Part shown: in pieces, positions 9,326 to 18,190 of the stretch | Layout of the letters: each line of letters opens with the position of its first letter | Position numbering within the stretch: position 1 is the first letter of the stretch | Source of the DNA: JASSUD01 sp031963405 | GTDB taxonomy: Bacteria; Pseudomonadota; Gammaproteobacteria; Burkholderiales; Burkholderiaceae | DNA length: 64,000 nt | Reading direction: 5' to 3' | Assembly: GCA_031963405.1 (NCBI GenBank) | Contig: JASSUJ010000001.1 | Location: forward strand, 1,612,001 to 1,676,000 | The notes under the pieces: generated by a model | What the model saw: only the letters and a program-made list of their open reading frames with translations | What the model was told of the DNA's origin: nothing | Database searches by the model: none | Made by a program: the position numbers and the translations under genes

Positions 9326-10090
9326 TTGTCGATACCGCGTTTCTTTATACCGTTGCCGCTCATCAGTGGCGTAGCCCTTACCTTGCCAAGCGACGTGATG
9401 CGGCATTTGCAAGTATTGCGTTTGAAGTCAGGCGATGCGCTTGTACTGTTCAACGGCGCTGGCGGCGAATTCAGCGCTACCCTTATGACGCTTGATAAAA
9501 AAAGCGCGTTGGTGATGGTTGGCGCACACGCTGCCCGTGAGGCTGAATTGCCCTATCAGATTACTTTGGCGCAAGGCATAGCCAGTAACGAAAAAATGGA
9601 TTGGCTGATAGAGAAAGCCGTTGAATTAGGTGTCAATGCAATTGTGCCGCTGCTAGCGGCAAAGAGCGTAGTGCGCTTAAGTGGAGAGCGCGCCTTACGT
9701 CGTCGTTTACATTGGGAGGCACTGGTGCGCGCAGCTTGCGAGCAATGCGGCCGTAATCAACTGCCAACGATTGAAGCGCCTATTTCGTTTAATGAATGGC
9801 TAGCAGCGTTGCCACCTAGTGAAGCTGCGCTTGGCTACTCTCGGCTTATGCCATCACCGCGAGCGACGCAGAACTTTGGCACTGTACTTAGTGCTTTACC
9901 GAAGGCAGCATCGCCTGGGCCAACTTGTATATTAATCGGCCCGGAGGGTGGTCTAACTGAAGCGGAAGAGCAGGCTGCTTTGGCATACAGCTTTACTACG
10001 ATAAGCCTGGGGCCGCGCATACTGCGCACCGAAACGGCGGGCATAGCGATGCTCGCGGGCCTTGCTAGTTACTGGGATGGGTGGCGATAA
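9326..10090 (+). CDS. rsmE: 16S rRNA m3U1498 methyltransferase
   Basis: 254 residues. A SPOUT-class methyltransferase that methylates N3 of U1498 in 16S rRNA using S-adenosylmethionine. An N-terminal PUA-like domain (about 1-70) precedes the SPOUT domain, with EKAVELGV, the SAM-knot motifs IGPEGGLTEAEE and LGPRILRTETA near the C-terminus. The start is a TTG at 9326 preceded by AGGTAA; the encoded start SIPRFFI matches the family opening PRFF. It converges with the barstar-like gene across a perfect palindrome. Confidence 0.93.
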   Translation: MSIPRFFIPLPLISGVALTLPSDVMRHLQVLRLKSGDALVLFNGAGGEFSATLMTLDKKSALVMVGAHAAREAELPYQITLAQGIASNEKMDWLIEKAVELGVNAIVPLLAAKSVVRLSGERALRRRLHWEALVRAACEQCGRNQLPTIEAPISFNEWLAALPPSEAALGYSRLMPSPRATQNFGTVLSALPKAASPGPTCILIGPEGGLTEAEEQAALAYSFTTISLGPRILRTETAGIAMLAGLASYWDGWR

Positions 10091-10106
10091 GTTAGCCTTG
10101 AATTGC

Positions 10107-10144
10107 GTTGGGCTTCCGCGTTTAATTAAACGCGGAAGCCCAAC
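10107..10144. terminator. 38-bp perfect palindrome between convergent genes
   Basis: Two perfect 19-bp arms starting GTTGGGCTTCCGCG with no spacer, centred on TTAA. A T-run follows about 14 bp to the right. It lies between convergent rsmE and the barstar-like gene, so a bidirectional terminator is the simplest reading. Confidence 0.65.
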
Positions 10145-10184
10145 CTACTGCATCGGCATTTTTTGCTTATAGCTAACTAATTAA

Positions 10185-10787
10185 CTATCTAACGCTGGCG
10201 CGCCGCACTTTGGTGAATACATGCGTGGCACAGCTTTTTAGCGCAAATGAATAAAAAACCCGGAAATTGACTTTGCGTGCAGCCCAGAAATCGGCTGCAT
10301 CGCGAAACACTTCGAGCAGCGTTTCGCAGGCTTCTTTATCAAATTTCTGCGTGGCAGGTAATCTTTCGAGCATGATGACAAAGCCAGGTTGTGGGCCAGC
10401 TTTATCCATCAACTCAGTTAGCGTATTACGTAAGGCATCGTAGTTTTTGCCAAAGGGCTTTGGAATCAGAAACGAGGAGGAAATAGTGGCGAGCACTTCT
10501 GCCTTGGTTTCCGCTGCAGCACAGTTCGCATAGAGAAAATGCTGGTCGAGCCGTTTCGCTTCTGCCGCTAATTCAGTGCCTTTAAAAGCGCGGATCGACT
10601 GTACGATATTCGGGCGCACGCTCTTAAAAAGAACGTTATTCGTCTCATCTAAAGGAACTTGATAAGCGGGTTGCTGGCTTTGCTTATGCTCGCGCATCAG
10701 CAGCAACTGCTGAAAAACATTGGGGCCAGACGTGTTCCATAAATCATTCGCAACACGCGCTTTATGCAAAAGAAGATTCTCGCTCAT
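10185..10787 (-). CDS. Barstar-family protein
   Basis: 200 residues with a C-terminal barstar-like domain. The region from FLYANCAAAETKAEVLATI through PKPFGKNYDALRNTL to the end follows the barstar pattern (inhibitor helix, then F-G-N-LDAL). Classic barstar inhibits the RNase barnase, but chromosomal proteobacterial members without a cognate RNase nearby are common and their target is unknown; none is seen here. The ATG at 10787 is preceded by GGGATGG; an in-frame TTG at 10805 is less likely. Similar genes sit beside maeB in Burkholderia as far as I recall. Confidence 0.8.
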   Translation of the reverse strand: MSENLLLHKARVANDLWNTSGPNVFQQLLLMREHKQSQQPAYQVPLDETNNVLFKSVRPNIVQSIRAFKGTELAAEAKRLDQHFLYANCAAAETKAEVLATISSSFLIPKPFGKNYDALRNTLTELMDKAGPQPGFVIMLERLPATQKFDKEACETLLEVFRDAADFWAARKVNFRVFYSFALKSCATHVFTKVRRASVR

Positions 10788-11134
10788 ACCATTGCCATCC
10801 CACAAAGCATTGAAGATTGATTGAAATTCGGGCCAGGAGTATGAATATAGGCTTATGGCAGAGGGCGCCTATGCGTGCAAATTAGGGAAGGCGCATAAGC
10901 CGCTGGCGGCGTTATGCCTTCTTGCCCCAACGTATGCAGGCTGTCCCTTGGCAGGGTATTTCCCCAGAGCGTGTCCGCGGCAAACTAATCTCGTCACACC
11001 ATCATTGCGACATAAATAACGTGCTTAAATAAAGACGAGACTCTCACCGCGAGTGCAGACTCAGCCTAATAGCCAAAGCCGCAAGAATATCTTGATTAGT
11101 AGCGAGAATCAATCTTTGCTTTAATTTACTGGGT
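10788..11134. other. Gene-poor spacer with a decayed element
   Basis: The spacer between the barstar-like gene and maeB holds a degraded palindrome near 10885-10935 (GGAAGGCGCATAAGCC followed by GGCGGCGTTATGCC and CTTGCC), recognisable as a family E remnant. I see no coding potential. Confidence 0.4.
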
Positions 11135-11186
11135 AAAAAACCTGAGAAAGGTCGGCATAAGTCGATTGCGGCGTCATGCCGACCTT
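11135..11186 (-). terminator. maeB terminator made from a family E element
   Basis: Arms AAGGTCGGCAT (11148-11158) and ATGCCGACCTT (11176-11186). Read on the minus strand just after the maeB stop, the hairpin is followed by TCTCAGGTTTTTT. Its arm and the GCGGCGTCATGCC segment are shared with family E elements, suggesting an element now serves as the terminator. Confidence 0.7.
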
Positions 11187-11196
11187 CCGTGATTTT

Positions 11197-13494
11197 TTAT
11201 CGAGAAGCGGCTGCTACATCAGCCACCACAAGCGCTGCCATATTGATAATGCGACGCACAGTGGCTGATGCAGTCAAAATATGTACGGGCTTTGCGGCGC
11301 CTAGGAGAATTGGGCCAATCGCAATATTGTTGCCCGCTACCGTTTTCAGCAAATTATAAGAAATATTAGCGGCATCAATATTTGGCAGTATCAGTAAATT
11401 TGCATCCCCGATGAGTGTTGAATCAGGCATGATTTCTTTGCGCTGCGCTGCATCCAGCGCACAGTCACCGTGCATTTCACCGTCGACTTCAAGCGTGGGT
11501 GCGCGTTCGCGCAGTAGCGCAAGCGTATCGCGCATTTTTTGCGCAGTGGGGCCATAGCCTGAACCAAAATTTGAATGCGAAACCAGCGCAATCTTTGGTT
11601 CAATCCCAAAGCGACGTACTTCTTCTGCGGCCATTAGCGTAATTTCTACTAACTGCTCTGGCGTTGGATCAAGGTTAACGTGCGTATCAACAATAAAAAT
11701 TTGCCGACCGGGTAGTACTAACCCATTCATCGCAGCATAAACAGAACAGCCAGGGCGTTTGCCAATGACTTGATCAAGAAAATGTAAATGACGGTGCGTC
11801 GTGCTGATCGTGCCGCAAATCATTCCATCGGCTTCGCCTTTATGCAGCAGCATGGCGCCAATCAGCGTGGTGCGTCGCCGCATTTCAACTTTAGCCAGTT
11901 GCTCGGTGATGCCGCGGCGCATCATCATTTTGTGATAGGTCCGCCAATAGTCGCGATAACGCTCGTCATGCTCTGGATTGACGATCTTAAAATCTTGTCC
12001 TGCCACTAAGCGCAGCCCAAAGCGCGTAATGCGCTGTTGAATCACGGCCGGGCGACCCACGAGAATAGGCGTCGCGACTCCTTCATCGACCACAATTTGC
12101 ACTGCCCGCAACACGCGCTCTTCTTCACCTTCAGAAAACACAATGCGTTTTTTCTCAGGAGCGACTCTTTTTGCTAACGCAAAAAGCGGCTTCATAATAG
12201 TGCCGCTGTGATACACAAACTGTTGTAAATGCTGCCGATACGCATCCATATCTTCGATTGGCAGGGTGGCCACACCTGAGTCCATCGCTGCCTGCGCCAC
12301 AGCAGGCGCAATTTTGACCAGCAAGCGTGGATCGAATGGTTTAGGAATTAAATATTGCGTGCCAAACGATAAATCTTGAATGCCATAGGCGCTCGCAACA
12401 ATGTCGCTTTGCTCTTGCCGCGCCAACTCAGCGATGGCATTCACTGCAGCAATCTCCATTTCCCGTGTAATCGTGGTGGCACCCGCATCGAGTGCGCCAC
12501 GGAAAATGAAGGGAAAGCACAGTACATTGTTAACTTGGTTTGGATAATCGGTGCGGCCGGTGGCGAGCACGGCATCTGGCCGTGCTTCAAGCGCGAGTTC
12601 CGGCAAAATTTCCGGGGTAGGATTAGCCAGCGCCAGAACTAATGGCTGCTTTGCCATATTCTTGAGCATTGACGGTTTCAGCACACCACCTGCTGATAAA
12701 CCTAGAAAAATATCGGCGCCGTCAATCACTTCAACCAGCGAGCGAGCGCTAGTTGACTGGGCGAAGCGCTCTTTTTCAGGGTCCATGAGCTCAGCGCGGC
12801 CTTCATAGACAACACCTGCTAGGTCAGTGACCCAAATATTTTTAAGCGGCAGGCCAAGATCAACTAACAAATCAAGGCAAGCTAGTGCCGCCGCGCCGGC
12901 GCCTGATGTCACTAACTTAACTTCATCTAGCTTTTTGCCGACTACCTTAAGTCCATTCGTAATGGCCGCGGCCACCACAATCGCCGTGCCATGCTGATCG
13001 TCATGAAACACAGGAATGTTCATGCGCTTGCGACATTCACGCTCGACGATAAAACAATCAGGCGCTTTCACATCTTCAAGATTAATGCCGCCAAAAGTTG
13101 GCTCAAGCGCAGTGATCACTTCGACCAGTTTCATCGGGTCTTTTTCGTTGATCTCAATATCGAATACATCAATGCCCGCGAATTTTTTAAACAGTACCGC
13201 TTTGCCTTCCATCACAGGTTTTGACGCGAGTGCGCCAATGTCACCCAAGCCAAGTACTGCCGTGCCATTCGTCACGACTCCAACCAAGTTGCTACGCGCC
13301 GTAAAGCGTGCTGCTTTGAGCGGGTCGGCCTTAATTTCTTCGCAAGCAAACGCAACTCCAGGCGAATAAGCAAGCGCCAGATCACGTTGATTAAGCAATT
13401 GCTTGGTCGGTACTACCGCGATTTTTCCAGGTGTTGGAAACTCGTGATAATCGAGCGCGGCTTCGCGTAATTTGTTATCGGCTGAATTAGGCAT
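11197..13494 (-). CDS. maeB: NADP-dependent malic enzyme with phosphotransacetylase-like domain
   Basis: 765 residues, the long MaeB type. It decarboxylates malate to pyruvate with reduction of NADP. Residues about 1-400 are the malic enzyme (AYSPGVAFACEEI, FHDDQHGTA, then the nucleotide fold VTSGAGAAALACLDLL). Residues about 430-765 are a phosphotransacetylase-like domain (FSEGEEERVLRA, SHSNFGSG), regulatory rather than catalytic in studied enzymes. Full length with no disruption. The ATG at 13494 gives the canonical family opening. Confidence 0.95.
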   Translation of the reverse strand: MPNSADNKLREAALDYHEFPTPGKIAVVPTKQLLNQRDLALAYSPGVAFACEEIKADPLKAARFTARSNLVGVVTNGTAVLGLGDIGALASKPVMEGKAVLFKKFAGIDVFDIEINEKDPMKLVEVITALEPTFGGINLEDVKAPDCFIVERECRKRMNIPVFHDDQHGTAIVVAAAITNGLKVVGKKLDEVKLVTSGAGAAALACLDLLVDLGLPLKNIWVTDLAGVVYEGRAELMDPEKERFAQSTSARSLVEVIDGADIFLGLSAGGVLKPSMLKNMAKQPLVLALANPTPEILPELALEARPDAVLATGRTDYPNQVNNVLCFPFIFRGALDAGATTITREMEIAAVNAIAELARQEQSDIVASAYGIQDLSFGTQYLIPKPFDPRLLVKIAPAVAQAAMDSGVATLPIEDMDAYRQHLQQFVYHSGTIMKPLFALAKRVAPEKKRIVFSEGEEERVLRAVQIVVDEGVATPILVGRPAVIQQRITRFGLRLVAGQDFKIVNPEHDERYRDYWRTYHKMMMRRGITEQLAKVEMRRRTTLIGAMLLHKGEADGMICGTISTTHRHLHFLDQVIGKRPGCSVYAAMNGLVLPGRQIFIVDTHVNLDPTPEQLVEITLMAAEEVRRFGIEPKIALVSHSNFGSGYGPTAQKMRDTLALLRERAPTLEVDGEMHGDCALDAAQRKEIMPDSTLIGDANLLILPNIDAANISYNLLKTVAGNNIAIGPILLGAAKPVHILTASATVRRIINMAALVVADVAAASR

Positions 13495-13524
13495 AAAGGG
13501 CGAAAAGCGAAAACGGTGAAAAAC

Positions 13525-13629
13525 TAAGGAAGCATTGAATAAATCAGACGTTGCGTAATGCCTGTGCGTCGCACAAATGGATTGTCGACGAAGGCTTTTT
13601 TTGCTCGAGATTTATTCAATATTTCCTTA
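13525..13629. repeat. Palindromic element, family D, upstream of maeB
   Basis: 105 bp with arms TAAGGAAGCATTGAATAAATC and GATTTATTCAATATTTCCTTA-like ends; the GTAC core is eroded. It fills part of the 329-bp space between maeB and the phosphatase-like gene; nothing else is evident there. Confidence 0.7.
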
Positions 13630-13823
13630 CGCGAGGGGAAAAGCTTTCGCTGATTGTAACGCTAAATCTTCTGCAAAATCTGCGCTTTGAGTAGCAAGGC
13701 AAAATCTGAACTCAATCTTAGATAAATTTTCGCTTTGCCGAACATCTTTTCGTACCTAGTAAGACCACGCCTTTTTTTTATTTTAAGGTGGAAGTATTTC
13801 TCTCTCTTATAGCGAAAAATGTT

Positions 13824-15635
13824 ATGCCAGATTCTATCTATGGAACGGATTTGCCACCGCATATTTTCCCTATAGATACTCCACCAAGCAGCGCTGGTCA
13901 GAAGACGTTTGCATCTGCTTTATTCTCTAAAAAAACTCAACTTAGTGAAATCGCTTCGTGGTCAGCTAAAAGAAAAGAGCAAACAGAGAAAACAGAACAA
14001 AAACAATCTTCGGCTCCTCTTAATTCTTTTTCCACTGCGCTGAGCTATCTTTTTTTTCGAACGCAAAAATTGAGTAGGTCCAGAAAAACAGATGCTCAGT
14101 TAAAGAAAAAATTAGCAAACGCAAAAATTATAGTTGGGCATGAAGAGGCTGAAATTGAAGGCGGAGCAATAAAACTGACTGAGGAAGAATTTAAAGCACT
14201 GCGTCAACTCTACAAAAACTTAAACGATCTAGTGGCATATCAAGATTGCAAAGCAACGTTGCCAACTATTCGAAAAAATTGGCATACGGTGAATCCCGAC
14301 ACGATAGTTAAACTCGACGATAAAACGAGTCTCAATGCCAGCCGCATTACCGAAATCAATTTTCCGACGGGGGAAAAAATATCATTAATCGCCAGTATGA
14401 GGATGGATCGCAGAAAACGGCGGGAAGCTGAGGCTTTTGCTGAGTTCATGCTAAAAGAGGGGAGGCAGTTGCTAGTAGTGAACCTCACTGAAAAAAAAGC
14501 AAATTTGGCATATATGCCTTTTGATAACGAGTTCGTGAAATTTGGCGCTTCTAAAAAATCATATTTATCTTGCTTTGGTCAAACCCAGTCCAATTCTCAA
14601 AAGCCGCATTTTTTTATGCGGATGCAAAGAAATTCAGGAGCAGGAGATGACATATCGGTGAAAGTAGACGTAGAGTCGGGCAGCAAATTTTGTGAAATTA
14701 AGATAGGGGATAAACAAAGAACGGCTCTCTCGAATAAGCACATTTATTTCTTATCATCTCCGGCCAAAGATCATGATCCTATCGGTTATCAGAGATTAAG
14801 AAAACTCGTCGAGAAAATTGAAGAACTTATAACAAAAGATAAATCACAAACAGAAAAAACCGTCGTGATCCAATGCGATGGCGGAATGGGTAGAACGAGT
14901 CAGCCTAGTATTGCTCTGATGATGGAGCCTGAACTTGAGCAAGATGAAACGCCAGAGGAGTTGTTAGTTAGAAAAGTTATTGAATATTGTAGAGCCCGTC
15001 GTTACTTCGCTGTCAATGAACTCGGTTTTATTGCCTTGTATTGCTATGCACGACAACGAAAATTAGAAAAAGGCATGACTATTAATTCTGAAACTCTCGA
15101 TCTAAAGGAAATTATTAGAGAGCTAGAGAAATGTGAAAAGGCAATGATCCTTACAGAAGAGGAAAAAAAATCGCTGCGTGAAAGCGCAATTTTATTTAAC
15201 TCATCAGATTATGATTTGACAGCTCCTACTCTCGAAGGCCGTGACTTAGAGCTAGCAGAAAAACTCTCCCAAACATCTACTGAAGACAGTGATTTAGAGC
15301 TAGAAGAAGCAGAAAAATTTCTTAAAGAATATCGAAATCTTAAACAACAATCCCCTGCAAAGAGAAAACTTACTCGCCTGCTGAGGCGGAGTGAGCAATC
15401 TAACGAGCTGCCTAATAATGCGCAGCAAAGCTCCGCCTCAGAGCTGCCAAAGGCTCGCGCTCGACAAACTATTAATCAAATACTCGAAGAAACGAGTCCA
15501 GAGATAAATCAATTTATCCTTCCCGGCATAAGCTTAGCATTTGCAGAAGGAGATAGCGGTTGGGCCACTGACGCTATTAATTCATTGCATTCATCCACCA
15601 CACTAAAAGAAGTTAGCCCTGATTCATCAAGCTAA
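13824..15635 (+). CDS. Protein tyrosine phosphatase-like protein, effector candidate
   Basis: 603 residues from the ATG at 13824 (an in-frame GTG at 13788 would add 12). It contains VVIQCDGGMGRTSQ, the C-x5-R signature of cysteine phosphatases (Cys351, Arg357). SSPAKDHDP about 35 residues earlier may be the general-acid (WPD-type) loop. The usual His before the catalytic Cys is Gln. The first 100 residues are polar, Lys/Ser-rich and lack a Sec signal; the last 150 are Glu/Lys-rich and low in complexity. Eukaryote-type phosphatases with such leaders (SptP, YopH) are type III effectors, so a host-directed role is likely but inferred. Codon use looks more AT-rich than in neighbours. Confidence 0.72.
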   Translation: MPDSIYGTDLPPHIFPIDTPPSSAGQKTFASALFSKKTQLSEIASWSAKRKEQTEKTEQKQSSAPLNSFSTALSYLFFRTQKLSRSRKTDAQLKKKLANAKIIVGHEEAEIEGGAIKLTEEEFKALRQLYKNLNDLVAYQDCKATLPTIRKNWHTVNPDTIVKLDDKTSLNASRITEINFPTGEKISLIASMRMDRRKRREAEAFAEFMLKEGRQLLVVNLTEKKANLAYMPFDNEFVKFGASKKSYLSCFGQTQSNSQKPHFFMRMQRNSGAGDDISVKVDVESGSKFCEIKIGDKQRTALSNKHIYFLSSPAKDHDPIGYQRLRKLVEKIEELITKDKSQTEKTVVIQCDGGMGRTSQPSIALMMEPELEQDETPEELLVRKVIEYCRARRYFAVNELGFIALYCYARQRKLEKGMTINSETLDLKEIIRELEKCEKAMILTEEEKKSLRESAILFNSSDYDLTAPTLEGRDLELAEKLSQTSTEDSDLELEEAEKFLKEYRNLKQQSPAKRKLTRLLRRSEQSNELPNNAQQSSASELPKARARQTINQILEETSPEINQFILPGISLAFAEGDSGWATDAINSLHSSTTLKEVSPDSSS

Positions 15636-15714
15636 TCATGCGCATAAAGCCAAAAATATCACTCATCTAAATTGTCGCGTACGATAACGCCTTCATCTAA
15701 ACGGAGAAAATAGA

Positions 15715-16710
15715 TTGAAGGAGTTTGAGCTTATCGAGCGCTTCTTCGCGCATAAGCGTGCTCCCCAGGCTGCTGTGTTGGGCATTGGCGATGATTGCGC
15801 TTTGCTGGCGCCGCCCTCAGGTTATCAACTTGCGATATCAACCGATATGCTGGTGGAAGGGCGCCATTTTTTTGCTGGCACTGAGCCACGTTCGCTTGGC
15901 CATAAGGCATTGGCAGTGAATTTATCTGATCTAGCTGCGATGGGGGCGAGACCCGTTGCCTTTACGTTAGCGCTGGCTTTGCCAAAGGCGCGAGAAGAGT
16001 GGCTAGCGCCCTTTAGCGAAGGGTTATTTGCGCTAGCCGATAGTCATGACTGCGCATTAATTGGTGGTGATACGACGGCCGGCCCGCTCAATCTTTGCCT
16101 GACTGTATTTGGCTACATTGAGACTGGCCGTGCGTTAAGGCGGGACGGGGCCCGCGTCGGAGATGATATTTGGATCTCTGGCACATTGGGCAATGCGCGC
16201 CTGGCATTAGGTGCGTTGCGTAATGAATGGACGGTTGCACCCGAGGATTTGTCTGCCATGCGGCGTGCACTCGAATGGCCGCAGCCGCGTGTTGTTTTGG
16301 GGCAAGCGCTGCAAGGCATCGCCCATGCGGCAGTCGATTTGTCAGACGGTTTAGTGGGTGATCTAGCACATATACTCAAGCGCTCTCATGTCACTGCCAC
16401 TGTCGTAGCTGATCTCTTACCGCGCTCTGCCGTGCTGGCACGTGCACCACTTTCGGTGCAGCGCCATTGCACCATCGCCGGTGGCGATGATTATGAACTG
16501 TGCTTCACTGCCGCTGAAAACCAGCGTGGCACGTTGGCCGCATTAAGTGAGAAATTATCAATACCTTTAACCCGTATCGGTAAAATAAACCCTTTTCCTG
16601 CCGCCGAGCAGCTAAACCCGCCAAGTGCTGAGCGTATTCAATGGCTTGATGCAAGTGGAATGCCGCTTGCCGAAAATTGGCACGGATTTGAACACTTTGA
16701 TGCAGACTAG
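15715..16710 (+). CDS. thiL: Thiamine-monophosphate kinase
   Basis: 331 residues. Phosphorylates thiamine monophosphate to the cofactor thiamine diphosphate. PurM-like ATP fold: GIGDDCALLAPP near the N-terminus, SDLAAMGARP, IGGDTTAGPL, DLSDGLVGDL and GGDDYELCF, all characteristic ThiL metal and nucleotide sites. The start is a TTG at 15715 preceded by GGAG; the encoded KEFELIERFF is the expected opening. It starts the thiL-pgpA-pncC run common in Burkholderia. Together with thiD at 40549 it covers the late steps of cofactor formation. Confidence 0.95.
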   Translation: MKEFELIERFFAHKRAPQAAVLGIGDDCALLAPPSGYQLAISTDMLVEGRHFFAGTEPRSLGHKALAVNLSDLAAMGARPVAFTLALALPKAREEWLAPFSEGLFALADSHDCALIGGDTTAGPLNLCLTVFGYIETGRALRRDGARVGDDIWISGTLGNARLALGALRNEWTVAPEDLSAMRRALEWPQPRVVLGQALQGIAHAAVDLSDGLVGDLAHILKRSHVTATVVADLLPRSAVLARAPLSVQRHCTIAGGDDYELCFTAAENQRGTLAALSEKLSIPLTRIGKINPFPAAEQLNPPSAERIQWLDASGMPLAENWHGFEHFDAD

Positions 16711-16782
16711 TTAAAAAAGCGCTGCATAACCCGCGGGTAAAGAGACATAACGCTGTGCCCGGATTATTCAGCGCTTCCTTAA
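16711..16782. repeat. Short palindromic element, family D, after thiL
   Basis: 72 bp starting directly after the thiL stop. Arms TTAAAAAAGCGCTGCATAAC and GATTATTCAGCGCTTCCTTAA; the core is deleted relative to full-length copies. It may act as a hairpin between thiL and pgpA. Confidence 0.65.
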
Positions 16783-16890
16783 GCTTTGCCTAAGCCAGAT
16801 AGAGGTGCCATTTGTAATAAGCGTACTGCCTGTGTCGGCACTTCTTAGAACCTATTTCCCCCTAATACCGCGACCCTACCTACACCTACG

Positions 16891-17415
16891 ATGAGTAAAA
16901 AGCCACATCAACCTAATCAACTAAACGCTACCAAACCTTCCCTGCGTTTTATGTTTTCACACCCTGTGCATATTGTGTCGCTCGGCTTTGGTACAGGGTT
17001 GTCACCTATCGCGCCCGGTACCGTGGGCACTTTATTTGCCTGGTTTTCTTTTGGGATATTAAATCGCTATCTCAGTCACGGAGGCTGGGCTTTACTGATT
17101 TTGGCAGGCTTCGTGCTAGGTGCTGTTGCAGTGGGCTACACCGCAAAAAAACTCGGTGTAGAAGATCCAGGTGGTGCCAATCTAGACGAAATCGTTGCCT
17201 TCTGGTTAGTGCTGCTGATTATCATGCCAGCCTCATTCGCCATGCAATTGACGGCGTTTTTGTTGTTTAGGTTTTTCGATATCGTTAAGCCGCAGCCAAT
17301 TCGCTATATTGAGGAGCGTTTCTCAGGCGGCTTTGGCATTATGTTTGACGATGTAGCGGCTGCATTCTTTACGCTCCTCGTCATTGCGTTGTGGCAGGCT
17401 ATATCTTCAGCATAA
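16891..17415 (+). CDS. pgpA: Phosphatidylglycerophosphatase A
   Basis: 174 residues. An inner-membrane phosphatase that converts phosphatidylglycerophosphate to phosphatidylglycerol. It carries the PgpA signature FGTGLSPIAPGTVGTL, the acidic NLDEIVAFW and the later FDIVKPQPI, with three to four hydrophobic segments. It follows thiL, as in many proteobacteria. No convincing Shine-Dalgarno precedes the ATG at 16891. Confidence 0.93.
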   Translation: MSKKPHQPNQLNATKPSLRFMFSHPVHIVSLGFGTGLSPIAPGTVGTLFAWFSFGILNRYLSHGGWALLILAGFVLGAVAVGYTAKKLGVEDPGGANLDEIVAFWLVLLIIMPASFAMQLTAFLLFRFFDIVKPQPIRYIEERFSGGFGIMFDDVAAAFFTLLVIALWQAISSA

Positions 17416-17545
17416 GCAACAACAAAAAGCGCTGCCTCATTGACTACTCATCCACTAGGGTGAGGCTAGCCGCCGCCATTGCGCCTGTTATGTGAATCGT
17501 GTGCTTGACTGACGAAACTAGAAGTAAAACGCACTTATAGTTAGC

Positions 17546-17652
17546 TAAGGAACCTCTGCAAAACCCCTTGTGCGGCGTTATGCCTCCTTGCCGTACTCTT
17601 GTACTGTCTGCGTCGGCATGCCTTGCACAAGGGGTTTTGCAGAGGTTCCCTA
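17546..17652. repeat. Palindromic element, family E, between pgpA and pncC
   Basis: A near-intact 107-bp copy. 28-bp arms start TAAGGAACCTCTGCAAAACC and end in the complementary GGTTCCCTA. The centre carries CTTGCCGTAC and GTACTGTCTGCGTCGGC, the shared core. Confidence 0.85.
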
Positions 17653-17693
17653 ATCGAATGCGATAGAAGCATTTTGCGCGATGAAGGTTAAGT

Positions 17694-18185
17694 ATGGATA
17701 TCAATAGCAATACTCATCAACTGGCGCGCCAAGTTGGCAAGCAACTGCAAGCCGCGCAGCTTTTGCTAACTACTGCCGAATCCTGCACCGGCGGCTTAGT
17801 CGCCGCTGCCATTACTGCCATTGCTGGCAGCGGCGACTGGTTTGACCGTGGTTTTGTCACTTATTCCATTGCTTCAAAAACCGAAATGCTTGGGGTACCT
17901 GCCGCGCTCATCGAGCAACACGGTGCTGTTAGCGAGCCTGTCGCGCAAGCAATGGCTGAAGGTGCGCTGCGCCATAGCTGTGCGCATTTTGCACTCGCTA
18001 TCACCGGCCTAGCTGGCCCAGGTGATAGCGGCGAAGATAAGCCGGTTGGCACTGTCTGCTTCGCCTGGTGCTTGGGTAGCCAGACACACTGTGAAACAGT
18101 GCAGTTCAATGGCGAGCGTCAACAGGTACGTGCACAAGCAGTCGAGCACGCACTCCATGGTGTGTTGACGTTGTTGAAGAAGTGA
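17694..18185 (+). CDS. pncC: Nicotinamide-nucleotide amidohydrolase (CinA C-terminal domain)
   Basis: 163 residues. Deamidates nicotinamide mononucleotide to nicotinic acid mononucleotide for NAD recycling. The CinA-type motifs TTAESCTGGLVAAAIT, FVTYSIASKTEMLGV and ITGLAGPGD are present, and the length equals stand-alone PncC. AAGG lies at a suitable distance from the ATG. The last gene of the thiL-pgpA-pncC run. Confidence 0.93.
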   Translation: MDINSNTHQLARQVGKQLQAAQLLLTTAESCTGGLVAAAITAIAGSGDWFDRGFVTYSIASKTEMLGVPAALIEQHGAVSEPVAQAMAEGALRHSCAHFALAITGLAGPGDSGEDKPVGTVCFAWCLGSQTHCETVQFNGERQQVRAQAVEHALHGVLTLLKK

Positions 18186-18190
18186 AACCG

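Noticed and set aside
10185..10787. Barnase-barstar toxin-antitoxin pair
   Set aside because: Only the barstar-like protein is present; no barnase-like RNase is encoded next to it.
15636..15714. Thiamine riboswitch before thiL
   Set aside because: Region is short and lacks the conserved CTGAGA and ACCTGA-type segments; the thiD upstream spacer lacks them too.
17546..17652. Hairpin element as a tRNA or other structured RNA gene
   Set aside because: No T-loop, anticodon arm or CCA pattern; the same structure recurs many times as a mobile palindrome.
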